41,861 nt of DNA. Origin: Bacillota bacterium (GTDB taxonomy: Bacteria; Bacillota; Clostridia; Christensenellales; Aristaeellaceae). Within the stretch, counting starts at the first letter, position 1. The number at the start of each line of letters is the position of its first letter. A program made the translations under genes and the position numbers. The notes beneath the pieces were generated by a model. That model was given only the letters and a program-made list of their open reading frames with translations. It was not told the origin of the DNA and ran no database searches. The stretch covers positions 1-41,861 of the forward strand of contig JAEYOV010000022.1 of NCBI GenBank assembly GCA_023411395.1. Direction: 5' to 3'. This document shows positions 24,531-32,407 of the stretch, in pieces.

Positions 24531-25184
24531 ATGGAAGTTACGTCCGCAATGGTCAAGGATTTGCGTGAGCGCACCGGCGCCGGCATGATGGACTGCAAAA
24601 AAGCGTTGATCGAGTCTGACGGCGATATGGATAAGGCCATCGCCTATCTCCGTGAAAAGGGACTGGCCGCCGCCGCCAAGAAGGCCGGCCGCATCGCCGC
24701 CGAAGGCATGGTGGATTCCTATATCCACATGGGCGGCAAGATCGGCGTTCTGGTGGAAGTCAACTGTGAGACCGACTTTGTGGCGAAGACTGACCAGTTC
24801 AAGGCTTTCTGCCATGACGTGGCCATGCACATCGCCGCGGCCAATCCCCTGTTCGTGACCAAGGAAGAAGTTCCCATGGAGGCCCTGAACAAGGAGAAGG
24901 AAATCTTCCGTGCCCAGGCGCTCAACGAGGGCAAGCCGGAGAAGATCGTGGACCGCATGGTGGAAGGCCGCGTGGAGAAGTATTACAAGGAAGTCTGCCT
25001 CCTGGAGCAGCCCTTTGTGAAGGATACTGACAAAACCATCAAGGACCTGGTGAGCGAGGCCACCGTGGCCATTGGCGAAAAGATCAGCATCCGCCGCTTT
25101 ACACGGTATGAGCGGGGCGAGGGCATTCAAAAGCGGGAAGACAATTTCGCCCAGGAGATTGCAGCCCAGGTCGCCAAGATCTGA
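24531..25184 (+). CDS. tsf: Elongation factor Ts
   Basis: A 217-aa EF-Ts, the nucleotide exchange factor that regenerates EF-Tu-GTP. The N-terminal UBA-like domain reads VKDLRERTGAGMMDCKKAL, the core has GKIGVLVEVNCETDFVA, and the C-terminal segment ISIRRFTRYERGEG is typical. It is shorter than the E. coli protein because it has a single core repeat region, as in other short EF-Ts. GAGGAGGAAA lies just upstream of ATG 24531. A strong terminator follows 8 nt after the stop, so rpsB-tsf form one unit apart from pyrH. Confidence 0.96.
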   Translation: MEVTSAMVKDLRERTGAGMMDCKKALIESDGDMDKAIAYLREKGLAAAAKKAGRIAAEGMVDSYIHMGGKIGVLVEVNCETDFVAKTDQFKAFCHDVAMHIAAANPLFVTKEEVPMEALNKEKEIFRAQALNEGKPEKIVDRMVEGRVEKYYKEVCLLEQPFVKDTDKTIKDLVSEATVAIGEKISIRRFTRYERGEGIQKREDNFAQEIAAQVAKI

Positions 25185-25192
25185 CGCATTCC

Positions 25193-25229
25193 AAGGGAAC
25201 ACGCAAGACCGCTTGTGTGTTCCCTTTTT
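25193..25229 (+). terminator. Terminator after rpsB-tsf
   Basis: A 15-bp stem (25193-25207 with 25212-25226, one G-T wobble), loop ACCG, ending in TTTTT (25225-25229). A textbook rho-independent terminator that separates tsf from pyrH. Confidence 0.9.
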
Positions 25230-25271
25230 CATGCGCGCAAGACGAATAAACTGCAAGGGGGAAGGATCACA

Positions 25272-25985
25272 ATGGCATCCGTGTACAGGCGCATTCTGCT
25301 CAAGCTTAGCGGGGAAGCGCTGGGCGGGGAAGAGGGATTGTTCGATCATGGTCATATTTCCCGCGTGGCAGAGGTGATCAGTCAGATAAGGGATATGGGC
25401 GTGCAGGTGGGTGTCGTCGTTGGCGCGGGCAACATCTGGCGTGGCCGGCAAGGCCCAACCGCGCAAATAGACCCGGTGATCGCCGACCAGATGGGCATGC
25501 TGGCTACCGCCATCAATTGCCTGTGTGTAAAGGATGCGCTGCTCCGCCTTGGCGTCCGGGCCGAAGTCCTGTCCGCTGTGGATATGCACCGCTTTGCCCA
25601 AAGCTATAATACTTCCTCGGCCATAACAAAAATGGAGGAGGGCTATGTGCTGCTCTTTGCCTGCGGCACGGGCAATCCCTTCTTCTCCACGGATACCGCG
25701 GTGGTCCTACGGGCCATTGAGCTCAAGGCCGATGCCGTGCTGATGGCGAAGAACATCGACGGCGTGTATGACGCCGATCCCAAAAAGGTATCCGGAGCTA
25801 AGCTGATCCGTGACATCAGCTATGAAAAGGCCCAGGCCATGGGTCTGAAAGTGATGGACGCCGCCGCCTTTTCCCTCTGCCGGGAAAACAGCGTGCCCAT
25901 GGTACGCCTTTTCGGCCTTGACCAGCCGGAAAACATTTTAAAGGTTCTTCATGGGGAAAACCTTGGAACGTTCGTGCATCCATAG
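25272..25985 (+). CDS. pyrH: Uridylate (UMP) kinase
   Basis: A 237-aa amino-acid-kinase-fold enzyme that phosphorylates UMP to UDP, the entry to UTP, CTP and UDP-sugars. Recognised segments are LLKLSGEALGG at the N-terminus, VGVVVGAGNIWRG, DQMGMLATAINCL, the GTGNPFFSTDTAVVLRA loop, KNIDGVYDADPKK and MDAAAFSLC. Length matches the family. ATG 25272 has GGGGGAAGG upstream. No strong promoter is visible between the tsf terminator and this gene, so either a weak promoter in 25230-25271 or read-through drives it. A weak hairpin with short T-run follows at 26011-26033. Confidence 0.96.
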   Translation: MASVYRRILLKLSGEALGGEEGLFDHGHISRVAEVISQIRDMGVQVGVVVGAGNIWRGRQGPTAQIDPVIADQMGMLATAINCLCVKDALLRLGVRAEVLSAVDMHRFAQSYNTSSAITKMEEGYVLLFACGTGNPFFSTDTAVVLRAIELKADAVLMAKNIDGVYDADPKKVSGAKLIRDISYEKAQAMGLKVMDAAAFSLCRENSVPMVRLFGLDQPENILKVLHGENLGTFVHP

Positions 25986-26010
25986 CGACATTTCCGCGCC
26001 CAAGGTGCGC

Positions 26011-26033
26011 AATTGGCCTGAAATGCCAATTTT
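26011..26033 (+). terminator. Weak terminator-like hairpin after pyrH
   Basis: A 7-bp stem AATTGGC/GCCAATT (26011-26017 with 26025-26031) followed by four T (26030-26033). It is AT-rich and short, so leakage into frr is expected. Confidence 0.4.
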
Positions 26034-26036
26034 CCC

Positions 26037-26065
26037 TTGCTTAAAACACGCAAACCGATTACAAT
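26037..26065 (+). promoter_or_regulatory. Promoter of frr and downstream genes
   Basis: TTGCTT (26037-26042), a 17-nt spacer and TACAAT (26060-26065), 36 nt before the frr start. It probably serves frr, the small gene, uppS and cdsA. Confidence 0.75.
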
Positions 26066-26101
26066 AGATAAAGCAAGTATGTTCGCATGGAGGAGGTTCC
26101 C

Positions 26102-26659
26102 ATGTATAAGCAAGTCATTGATGCCGCCAAGGACAAAATGAAAAAGACGGCCGCCGTGTACCAGCGGGAGATGGTCTCCCTGCGGGCGGGGCGCGCCAAT
26201 CCGCAGCTTCTGGACAGAATCAAGGTGGATTATTACGGCGTAGAGACACCGCTGACTCAAATGGCCAACATCGCTTCTCCCGAACCCCGGCTTCTGACTA
26301 TTTCCCTGTGGGACCAGAAAGCCATTCCCCTGGTGGAAAAGGCGATCCTGAAAAGCGATCTGGGGCTGAACCCCTCCAACGACGGCAGGATCATCCGCCT
26401 GACCGTGCCCGAACTCAATGAGGAGCGCCGCCGTGACCTTACCAAGCTTGCCCGCAAGGGCGCGGAGGAAGCCAAGGTGGCGGTACGGGCCGTCCGGCGC
26501 GACGCCATCGAGCATTTGAAGAAGCTGAAAAAGGACAGTGTCATCACCGAGGACGACCTGCGCAAGGCGGAGGACGAAATGCAAAAGGCGACCGATGCCG
26601 CCATCAAAGATGTGGATAAGATATGCACTGATAAAGAAAAGGAAATCATGGAAGTTTGA
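26102..26659 (+). CDS. frr: Ribosome recycling factor
   Basis: A 185-aa RRF of standard length, which with EF-G splits the post-termination ribosome. Typical segments are LRAGRANPQLLDRIKVDYYG in domain I/II and PELNEERRRDL, KVAVRAVRRDA in the long helical domain. GGAGGAGG lies 5 nt before ATG 26102; an ATG at 26087 overlaps that site and is unlikely. The small gene at 26662 begins 2 nt after its stop, so the two are coupled. Confidence 0.97.
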   Translation: MYKQVIDAAKDKMKKTAAVYQREMVSLRAGRANPQLLDRIKVDYYGVETPLTQMANIASPEPRLLTISLWDQKAIPLVEKAILKSDLGLNPSNDGRIIRLTVPELNEERRRDLTKLARKGAEEAKVAVRAVRRDAIEHLKKLKKDSVITEDDLRKAEDEMQKATDAAIKDVDKICTDKEKEIMEV

Positions 26660-26661
26660 CC

Positions 26662-26865
26662 ATGACGCATGAGGATGTGCTGGGCCTGCCTTTGGAGGCA
26701 GCTCGCGAGATTCTGCTTGCGCGGGGCGTTTTGGTTACGCAGGTGATATGGACCTGCGCGCCAAAATCACCGCAACAGGAGGGGAGCGCCCGGGTGGTGG
26801 CTCTCCGGAAGAATGGCCGCGTCCTGATGGCCGCCCGCTTTCTGGACGGCATGATCCGGGCTTGA
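26662..26865 (+). CDS. Small conserved-type protein between frr and uppS
   Basis: A 67-aa protein beginning 2 nt after the frr stop, so its translation is probably coupled. The first half (LGLPLEAAREILLARGVLV) resembles the start of a PASTA-like unit, and the second half has a basic beta-rich pattern (ARVVALRKNGRVLMAARF). From memory, short hypothetical proteins of this shape occur between frr and uppS in other Clostridia, but I cannot check this. No signal peptide or membrane segment is visible. Function is unknown. A weaker reading is that the frame is a chance extension, but its tight spacing and codon choice argue against that. Confidence 0.6.
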   Translation: MTHEDVLGLPLEAAREILLARGVLVTQVIWTCAPKSPQQEGSARVVALRKNGRVLMAARFLDGMIRA

Positions 26866-26945
26866 ATGAAGAAGGATACATGCGCGGGCGATGGCTTCGC
26901 GCATGTTGTCTATTACCGGGGAATATGTTACAAGGAGATACCTGG

Positions 26946-27683
26946 ATGAAGCCTGCGGATATACAGAGGCCTCCTGCCTTGGTTAAGCTGCCCCGCCATG
27001 TGGCCATTATCATGGACGGCAATGGCCGCTGGGCGAAAAAGCACAAAATGAAAGTAGCGTTTGGCCACCGCAGCGGCGTGGAGGCGCTGCGGAGCGTAAT
27101 CCGGGAATGCAGCGACCTTGGCATATTTGCGCTTTCCATCTACGCCTTTTCCACGGAGAACTGGTCCCGCTCCCCGGAGGAGGTGGCGGCGCTGATGCAG
27201 CTTCTTCTGGAGTTTTTTTCCTCAGAAATCGACGAACTGGATGAAAAAGGCGTCATCATCCGTATTTTGGGTGATGTTCCGGGCTTGCCGGCGCCACAGA
27301 GGGACGCGGTTGTAAAGGCCATGGAGCGCACGAAGGACAACACAGGCCTCCGGCTGAACATTGCCCTCAATTACGGCGCCCGGGCGGAACTGTTACAGGC
27401 AGTCAAAGCCGTCAGTGAAAAGGTGAAAGCAGGCATGCTTTCCCCGGAGGCCATTTCGCTTTCCGACCTGGAGGATGCGCTGTACACCAGGGGCCTGCCG
27501 GATGTGGACCTGCTCATACGCACCAGCGGCGAGATGCGCCTGAGCAATTTTCTTTTGTACCAGTGCGCCTACGCGGAGTTTTTGTTTCCGCAGGTGCTCT
27601 GGCCCGATTTTACGGTACATCATTTCCATGAGGCCCTTGCGGCCTACGCGGGCCGGGAGCGGCGGTTCGGCGGGCGCAAGTAG
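26946..27683 (+). CDS. uppS: Isoprenyl transferase (undecaprenyl pyrophosphate synthase)
   Basis: A 245-aa cis-prenyltransferase that makes the C55 carrier for cell-wall synthesis from FPP and IPP. The catalytic Asp24 lies in IIMDGNGRWAK, followed by FGHRSGVEAL, the STENWSRS segment, LNIALNYGARAE and the C-terminal LIRTSGEMRLSNFLL, where the usual G-x-R-S motif is present in the form GEMRLSNF. ATG 26946 has AAGGAG 8 nt upstream; the frame is open far earlier but that part is not family-like. Upstream genes dxr and ispG of the same block supply its precursors. Confidence 0.95.
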   Translation: MKPADIQRPPALVKLPRHVAIIMDGNGRWAKKHKMKVAFGHRSGVEALRSVIRECSDLGIFALSIYAFSTENWSRSPEEVAALMQLLLEFFSSEIDELDEKGVIIRILGDVPGLPAPQRDAVVKAMERTKDNTGLRLNIALNYGARAELLQAVKAVSEKVKAGMLSPEAISLSDLEDALYTRGLPDVDLLIRTSGEMRLSNFLLYQCAYAEFLFPQVLWPDFTVHHFHEALAAYAGRERRFGGRK

Positions 27684-27781
27684 CACCGCGTTCCGTTGGA
27701 AACAGCCATTGTAAATCCCATGGCGTTTCAAAGCAAAAATTGGTATGGAATCCTATCTCCGGGAAGAATAGGGAGAGGCGC

Positions 27782-28612
27782 ATGTTACAGCGAATCATTA
27801 CGGGATCGCTCCTGATCATCGGGCTGGCTCTGGTACTGTACCTGGGAGGCTGGGTGTTTGCCGTGGTAGCCATGGCCGCCATCTGCGCCGCCATGCGGGA
27901 GGAGTTCCAGGCTCTGGCTGTGGCCGGCCACAGGCCCGTATGGTGGCCTACCTTTGTAGCCATGGCGGCCAGCATCCCCCTGATGCTTTTGTCTTCCGGC
28001 GACAGGCTCTTATCCCTTCTGCTGATCCTGATGCTGGCCAACTGCCTGATGGTTTTGATCTGGGTCATCTTCCGGGAGGAACCGCGTTTGGAAGATGCGC
28101 TGGTATCTGTGATGCCCATGTTCACCATCCTCCTGCCGGGCATCTGCCTCATCAGCCTCCTGCGCATTGAGGCCAAGTCGCTGCAGGTGACGCTTTTATG
28201 CCTAGTGTTCGCCATTTCCGTGGTAGGGGATACCATGGCCTATTTTGTGGGCACCCGGGTAGGCGGGCGCAAGCTGTGTCCAGCCGTCAGCCCCAACAAA
28301 ACCGTTTCCGGCGCGCTGGGCGGCCTCATCGGCAGCGTTCTGGCCGCTTTGGCGGTAGGCGGGATCGCTTCCATCTGGCCGCCGTTGGAAGGGACTATGA
28401 TGCCGACGGTTCCCCAATACCTTCTCATCGGCTTTATCGGCGCCGTGGCCGGACAGGTGGGCGATTTGTCTGCCTCCCTCATCAAACGCCACTGCAATAT
28501 CAAGGATTACGGCAGCCTGTTCCCCGGCCACGGCGGCATGCTGGACCGCATGGACAGCATATTGTTTACATCTGTCGTCGTGTATTGCTTCTGGATGATT
28601 ACGCGGGCATAG
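27782..28612 (+). CDS. cdsA: Phosphatidate cytidylyltransferase
   Basis: A 276-aa polytopic membrane enzyme (about eight hydrophobic helices) that makes CDP-diacylglycerol from phosphatidate and CTP. The C-terminal signature is complete: SLIKRHCNIKDYGSLFPGHG continuing to GMLDRMDS, including the KR, KD, HGG and DR residues. A GDTMAYFVGTRVG segment precedes it. GGGAGAGG lies just before ATG 27782. In most Firmicutes dxr follows within a few bases; here repeat copy C begins 7 nt after the stop and dxr is 446 nt away. Confidence 0.95.
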   Translation: MLQRIITGSLLIIGLALVLYLGGWVFAVVAMAAICAAMREEFQALAVAGHRPVWWPTFVAMAASIPLMLLSSGDRLLSLLLILMLANCLMVLIWVIFREEPRLEDALVSVMPMFTILLPGICLISLLRIEAKSLQVTLLCLVFAISVVGDTMAYFVGTRVGGRKLCPAVSPNKTVSGALGGLIGSVLAALAVGGIASIWPPLEGTMMPTVPQYLLIGFIGAVAGQVGDLSASLIKRHCNIKDYGSLFPGHGGMLDRMDSILFTSVVVYCFWMITRA

Positions 28613-28618
28613 CCCGTT

Positions 28619-28812
28619 TCGTTGAAATGACGCGAGGCGTCATTTCAACGAGTCTGCACGATTTCCTTGTAAACTTTGCACTGTCCTTCACTGCGTTTGG
28701 CCAGCGCAAGCTTACGGCCAGGAAATCGTGTAAGGAATGTTTGCTCCGCAAACCCCCGCGCGCCTGGCAAAGCCAGGCGACACGATTTCAAACGAGGGGG
28801 TGCGCCCCCTCG
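28619..28812 (+). repeat. Five-hairpin repeat element, copy C
   Basis: 194 bp. H0 15-bp perfect stem 28619-28633 with 28637-28651 (core AAATGACGC, no T-run). H1 CACGATTTCCT/AGGAAATCGTG (28657-28667 with 28720-28730) with inner GTAA/TTAC pairing and loop GCACTGTCCTTCACT. H2 GTTTGC/GCAAAC (28739-28744 with 28748-28753). H3 CGCCTGGC/GCCAGGCG (28761-28768 with 28772-28779). H4 CGAGGGGG/CCCCCTCG (28793-28800 with 28805-28812). H0 differs from copy B at three adjacent pairs (AAA/TTT against TTG/CAA) with pairing kept. It lies 7 nt after the cdsA stop, same orientation. Confidence 0.82.
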
Positions 28813-28984
28813 GTAAGTCTCCTCCTTGCTAAGCCTTTCCCTTGAGGGCTCCAGAACGCCGCCCCCGCCTGTGGCGGAAATGGGCGGTGTGAAGGAGGCT
28901 GGCGAAACGAGCAATGCAAGCGTAGCGAAGCAATGCGACGATTGAGCCAGATGGGATAGGTAGTGCGAAGCACCGGATGAGGTG
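28813..28984. repeat. Dispersed GC-rich repeat between copy C and dxr
   Basis: A non-coding stretch with several short dyads (CCGCC-TGT-GGCGG near 28866-28878; CACC...GGTG near 28971-28984) and the terminal reading CACCTCATCCGGTG on the minus strand. About 22 nt of it recur at 13590-13611. From memory it resembles an abundant interspersed repeat of gut Clostridia whose spurious translations read like HPALRATFPSRGR; unverified. Bases 28985-29058 hold no gene and only weak promoter-like hexamers before dxr. Confidence 0.55.
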
Positions 28985-29058
28985 TTAAAATCCGGAAGCG
29001 GTTTCGATGCCGGGGAGCAAGGGTATAGCTCACATAGAAAGCTTTGAAAGGAACCATC

Positions 29059-30222
29059 ATGCGGGATATCGCGATCCTTGGCAGTACAGGCTCCATTGGC
29101 ACCCAGGCGCTCAGCGTGGCAGCGCTGCATAAGGATAAGTTCCGCGTCACCGCCCTCACCGCCCATCACAACGCGGCGCTTTTGTTTGAGCAGGTCCGCG
29201 CCTTCAAGCCCTCGATGGCCGGGCTGACTTCGCCGATCCCCCGGGATGAGATACCGGCGGATGTGCGTTTTTGTGACTGGCACTTTGGGGAGGATGCGCT
29301 GAAGGTTGCCGCCTCGCAAGTGCCCTCGGACGCTGTGCTTGTATCTGTAGTGGGTGTTGCCGGGCTTCATGGCGTGATGGCGGCGCTTACGGCCGGGCGG
29401 CAGGTATTATTGGCCAACAAGGAAGCGCTGGTGGCCGGCGGCGCGCTGGTGACGGCGGCGGCGGAGAGGGCCGGAAAGGCGCTTTTGCCGGTGGACAGCG
29501 AGCACAGTGCCATCTTTCAATGCTTGCAGGGTTCGGGGGACAACAAGCCGGAAAAACTGCTTTTAACGGCCTCCGGCGGGCCCTTCCGTACCTGGACGAA
29601 AGAAAAGATCCGGACAGCCACAAAAGAACAGGCCTTGAACCATCCCAACTGGCAGATGGGCAAAAAGATCACTGTTGATTCCGCCACCATGTTCAACAAG
29701 ACGCTGGAGATCATGGAAGCCCGGTGGCTGTTTGACATGCCGGAGGAGAAAATCGAGGTCGTCATCCATCCTCAAAGCGTCATCCATTCCGCCGTGACCT
29801 ATGCCGATGGGGCCGTGATCGCCCAGCTTGGCACGCCGGATATGCGTCTGCCGATCCTGTATGCCATGGCCTACCCCCAAAGGCTTTCCAATGGCGGTGT
29901 GCCGTTGGACCTTTACAGGCTGTCCCAGCTTACCTTTGAAAAACCTGATGATGTGCGCTTCCCCTCCATGCGCCTGGGCCGGGCGTGCCTGAAAGCGGGC
30001 GGCGGTGCCTGCTGCGTTTTAAACGCCGCCAACGAGGTGGCGGTAGAGGCGTTCCTGGCCGGGCAAATTTCCCTTGGCTTAATCTTTGACCTGGTGGAAG
30101 AAACGCTGTCAATGGTGGGCAATCCGCCCGCCGATTCCCTGGAAGCCGTCTATCAGGCCGACGAAGCGGCCCGGCGCACGGCCCGGAATGTATTGTCTCA
30201 CTGGAAAGGAGAAACTCCATGA
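29059..30222 (+). CDS. dxr: 1-deoxy-D-xylulose 5-phosphate reductoisomerase
   Basis: A 387-aa enzyme of the MEP isoprenoid pathway: converts DXP to MEP with NADPH. The nucleotide-binding motif LGSTGSIGTQ is at the N-terminus; LANKEALVAGG, the metal-binding VDSEHSAIFQC and the HPQSVIHS loop follow. ATG 29059 has AAAGGA about 7 nt upstream; an ATG at 29044 would place the site inside the gene. The TGA overlaps the rseP ATG (ATGA). It is separated from cdsA by two repeat elements, so it may need its own promoter. Confidence 0.96.
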   Translation: MRDIAILGSTGSIGTQALSVAALHKDKFRVTALTAHHNAALLFEQVRAFKPSMAGLTSPIPRDEIPADVRFCDWHFGEDALKVAASQVPSDAVLVSVVGVAGLHGVMAALTAGRQVLLANKEALVAGGALVTAAAERAGKALLPVDSEHSAIFQCLQGSGDNKPEKLLLTASGGPFRTWTKEKIRTATKEQALNHPNWQMGKKITVDSATMFNKTLEIMEARWLFDMPEEKIEVVIHPQSVIHSAVTYADGAVIAQLGTPDMRLPILYAMAYPQRLSNGGVPLDLYRLSQLTFEKPDDVRFPSMRLGRACLKAGGGACCVLNAANEVAVEAFLAGQISLGLIFDLVEETLSMVGNPPADSLEAVYQADEAARRTARNVLSHWKGETP

Positions 30223-31295
30223 CGCTTTTGTTGATACTGGCGGCGATCCTGCTGCTGGGCATTATGATCGTGGTGCACGAGCTGGGCCATTTCTGGGCAG
30301 CCCGGCTTACGGGCATTGCCGTACAGTCGTTTTCCGTGGGCTTCGGCCCCAAGCTCCTCAAATGGAAAAGCAAAAAATTCGAAACCGAGTTTATGATTCG
30401 GGCCATCCCCTTGGGCGGCTACTGCATGTTCTACGGCGAAGATGACGTACAGGGCAAGCATACGGAAGATCCCCGGGCCTATCACAGGCAAAAGGTATGG
30501 AAGCGGATGCTGTCCGTATTGATGGGTCCCGCCATGAACTTTGTGCTGGCTTTTGTGGTAGGCGTTGCACTGTTTTTTATCGGAGGGTTCCAAAATAATT
30601 GGCCCTATGTGGCGGAAATTGTGCCTGGTAGCCCGGCTGCGCTGGCTGGCTTTGAGCAGGGCGATATCCTCTCCGCCGTGAACGGCCAAAGCGTGCTGGA
30701 TGGTACCACAGAAACGGTCCGCGTTCTGATGGGCGCCTACAAGGAAGGGGACGCTCCCCTTCGGATTGAAGTGCTCAGGGGCGCGGAGCATACGCCTGTC
30801 ACCCTTACCGTCACGCCCCTATTTGATGAAATTGAACAGCGGCCTCTTATCGGCGTCTCGATAAGCGGCATGCCGGTTGAAGGCAAGCGGTACATTTCCT
30901 TCGGCGACGCTGTCAGGCTAAGCTACCATACCTGCGTCGATTCCGGGAAGATCATCCTGAGCGGGCTCAAGAATCTATTGGTCCGCGGCGAAGGCCTGGA
31001 GCAATCCGCGGGCCCGGTGGGCATTGTGTCTGTAATCACCCAACAGACAAGGCAATATGGGCTGGACGGTTACCTGTACCTGCTGATCGTACTGTCCATC
31101 AACCTTGGGCTGGTGAACCTGCTGCCCATCCCCGGTTTGGACGGCAGCCGGCTTTTGTTCATGCTGGTGGAGGCCATCTTCCGCAAGCCCATCAACCGAA
31201 AGGCCGAGGCTGTGATCCATCTTACAGGCTTTGCGCTGTTGGTGACGACCATGCTGTTTTTCACCTTCCGTGACATCCAGCGCCTGTTCCAATAA
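30219..31295 (+). CDS. rseP: RIP metalloprotease RseP (site-2 protease)
   Basis: A 358-aa intramembrane zinc protease (family M50). HELGH is at residues 20-24 in the first membrane helix (VVHELGHFWAARL), and the third ligand Asp308 lies in LLPIPGLDG of the last helices. A single PDZ-like domain (about 120-200) sits between. In Bacillus the homologue RasP cleaves anti-sigma factors and signal peptides within the membrane. The start overlaps dxr by four bases, so the two are coupled; ispG begins 14 nt after the stop. The dxr-rseP-ispG order is common in Firmicutes. Confidence 0.94.
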   Translation: MTLLLILAAILLLGIMIVVHELGHFWAARLTGIAVQSFSVGFGPKLLKWKSKKFETEFMIRAIPLGGYCMFYGEDDVQGKHTEDPRAYHRQKVWKRMLSVLMGPAMNFVLAFVVGVALFFIGGFQNNWPYVAEIVPGSPAALAGFEQGDILSAVNGQSVLDGTTETVRVLMGAYKEGDAPLRIEVLRGAEHTPVTLTVTPLFDEIEQRPLIGVSISGMPVEGKRYISFGDAVRLSYHTCVDSGKIILSGLKNLLVRGEGLEQSAGPVGIVSVITQQTRQYGLDGYLYLLIVLSINLGLVNLLPIPGLDGSRLLFMLVEAIFRKPINRKAEAVIHLTGFALLVTTMLFFTFRDIQRLFQ

Positions 31296-31309
31296 CAGGG
31301 GGCAGTTAA

Positions 31310-32374
31310 ATGCTTAAGACAAGACAGGTGCGGGTAGGGCCGCTTTATTTGGGCGGCGGCCAGCCCGTTTGGGTTCAATCCATGACCAATACCGACACAC
31401 GGGATGTGGAAGCGACCTTGGCGCAAATCAAGGCGCTCCATAAGGCCGGGTGCGACATTGTGCGCGTTTCCGTGTATGACGAAGCGTGCGCTTCCGCTGT
31501 GCGCTCCTTGGTGGACGGGAGCCCTGTGCCGCTGGTGGCGGACATCCATTTTGACCATACGCTTGCCATCAGAGCTGCGGAAAACGGCATCGCAAAGCTG
31601 CGCATCAACCCCGGCAACATTGGCGGGGACAAGCATGTCAAGGCGCTTTCTGACTGCGCAAAGGCCCATCACATTCCCATCCGCATCGGCGTCAACAGCG
31701 GTTCTATTGAAAAGGACATTTTGCGCAGGGAAGGCGGCGTGACGCCCAAGGGCATGGTGGAAAGCGCCTTGAATCATGCCCGGCTTCTTGAGAATCAGGG
31801 TTTTTTCGATATCGTGCTCTCCATGAAATCCAGCGACGTGCGTCAAACGGTGGCCGCCTACGAACTGGCTTCCCAATTATGTGATTATCCCCTGCACTTG
31901 GGCGTTACCGAGGCCGGGCTGCCCGGCCGGGGCACGGTGAAATCCGCCATCGGCATCGGGGCATTGTTATTGCAGGACATCGGCGATACCATCCGCGTGT
32001 CACTCACCGGATCGCCCCTGCCGGAGGCCGCGGCGGCCTGGGATATATTGAAGGCGCTGAATTTGCGCAATCCCGGCGTGCAGATCATTTCCTGCCCCAC
32101 CTGCGGCCGCACCTGCATCCCGGTAGCGGACATCGCCAAAAGGGTGGAGGAGGAGCTTGCGGATATCACCGTCCCCATGAAGGTAGCGGTGATGGGCTGT
32201 GTCGTCAATGGTCCCGGCGAGGCAAAGGAAGCGGATGTGGGCATTGCCGGCAGCGGCAAAACGGGCGCGCTGTTTGTAAAGGGCCAGCCCCCGAAAAAGG
32301 TGGAGGGGGACCTGGCGCAGATTCTGATCGCCGCTGTCCGGGAGGCAGCATCAAGGAAGGAGGCCTCCATATAG
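31310..32374 (+). CDS. ispG: 4-hydroxy-3-methylbut-2-enyl diphosphate synthase
   Basis: A 354-aa enzyme that turns MEcPP to HMBPP, the second last step of the MEP pathway. The N-terminal TIM barrel has VQSMTNTDTRDV and LRINPGNIGG. The 4Fe-4S cluster ligands are Cys262 and Cys265 in CPTCGR and Cys297 in GCVVNGPGEA. GGGGGCAG precedes the ATG. The last codons lie in a duplicated region (CAAGGAAGGAGGC at 32352 and 32382) that continues into the polC ribosome binding site. Confidence 0.96.
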   Translation: MLKTRQVRVGPLYLGGGQPVWVQSMTNTDTRDVEATLAQIKALHKAGCDIVRVSVYDEACASAVRSLVDGSPVPLVADIHFDHTLAIRAAENGIAKLRINPGNIGGDKHVKALSDCAKAHHIPIRIGVNSGSIEKDILRREGGVTPKGMVESALNHARLLENQGFFDIVLSMKSSDVRQTVAAYELASQLCDYPLHLGVTEAGLPGRGTVKSAIGIGALLLQDIGDTIRVSLTGSPLPEAAAAWDILKALNLRNPGVQIISCPTCGRTCIPVADIAKRVEEELADITVPMKVAVMGCVVNGPGEAKEADVGIAGSGKTGALFVKGQPPKKVEGDLAQILIAAVREAASRKEASI

Positions 32375-32394
32375 GAGGCTACAAGGAAGGAGGC
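32352..32394 (+). repeat. Short direct repeat and hairpin at the ispG-polC junction
   Basis: A 13-nt direct repeat, CAAGGAAGGAGGC, at 32352-32364 (end of ispG) and 32382-32394 (polC leader). Between them GCCTCC/GGAGGC (32363-32368 with 32374-32379) can fold over the ispG stop. The second copy carries the only Shine-Dalgarno sequence for polC. Confidence 0.7.
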
Positions 32395-32407
32395 GAAGCA
32401 TAAAAGC

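Noticed and set aside
23630..25601. Two long minus-strand frames (336 and 410 codons) opposite rpsB, tsf and pyrH
   Set aside because: They overlap certain ribosomal and kinase genes entirely and have His/Leu-rich antisense composition; shadows.
28645..29370. 241-codon minus-strand frame across repeat copy C, the dispersed repeat and the dxr start
   Set aside because: It translates through hairpin repeats and overlaps dxr; the product looks like known spurious repeat translations.
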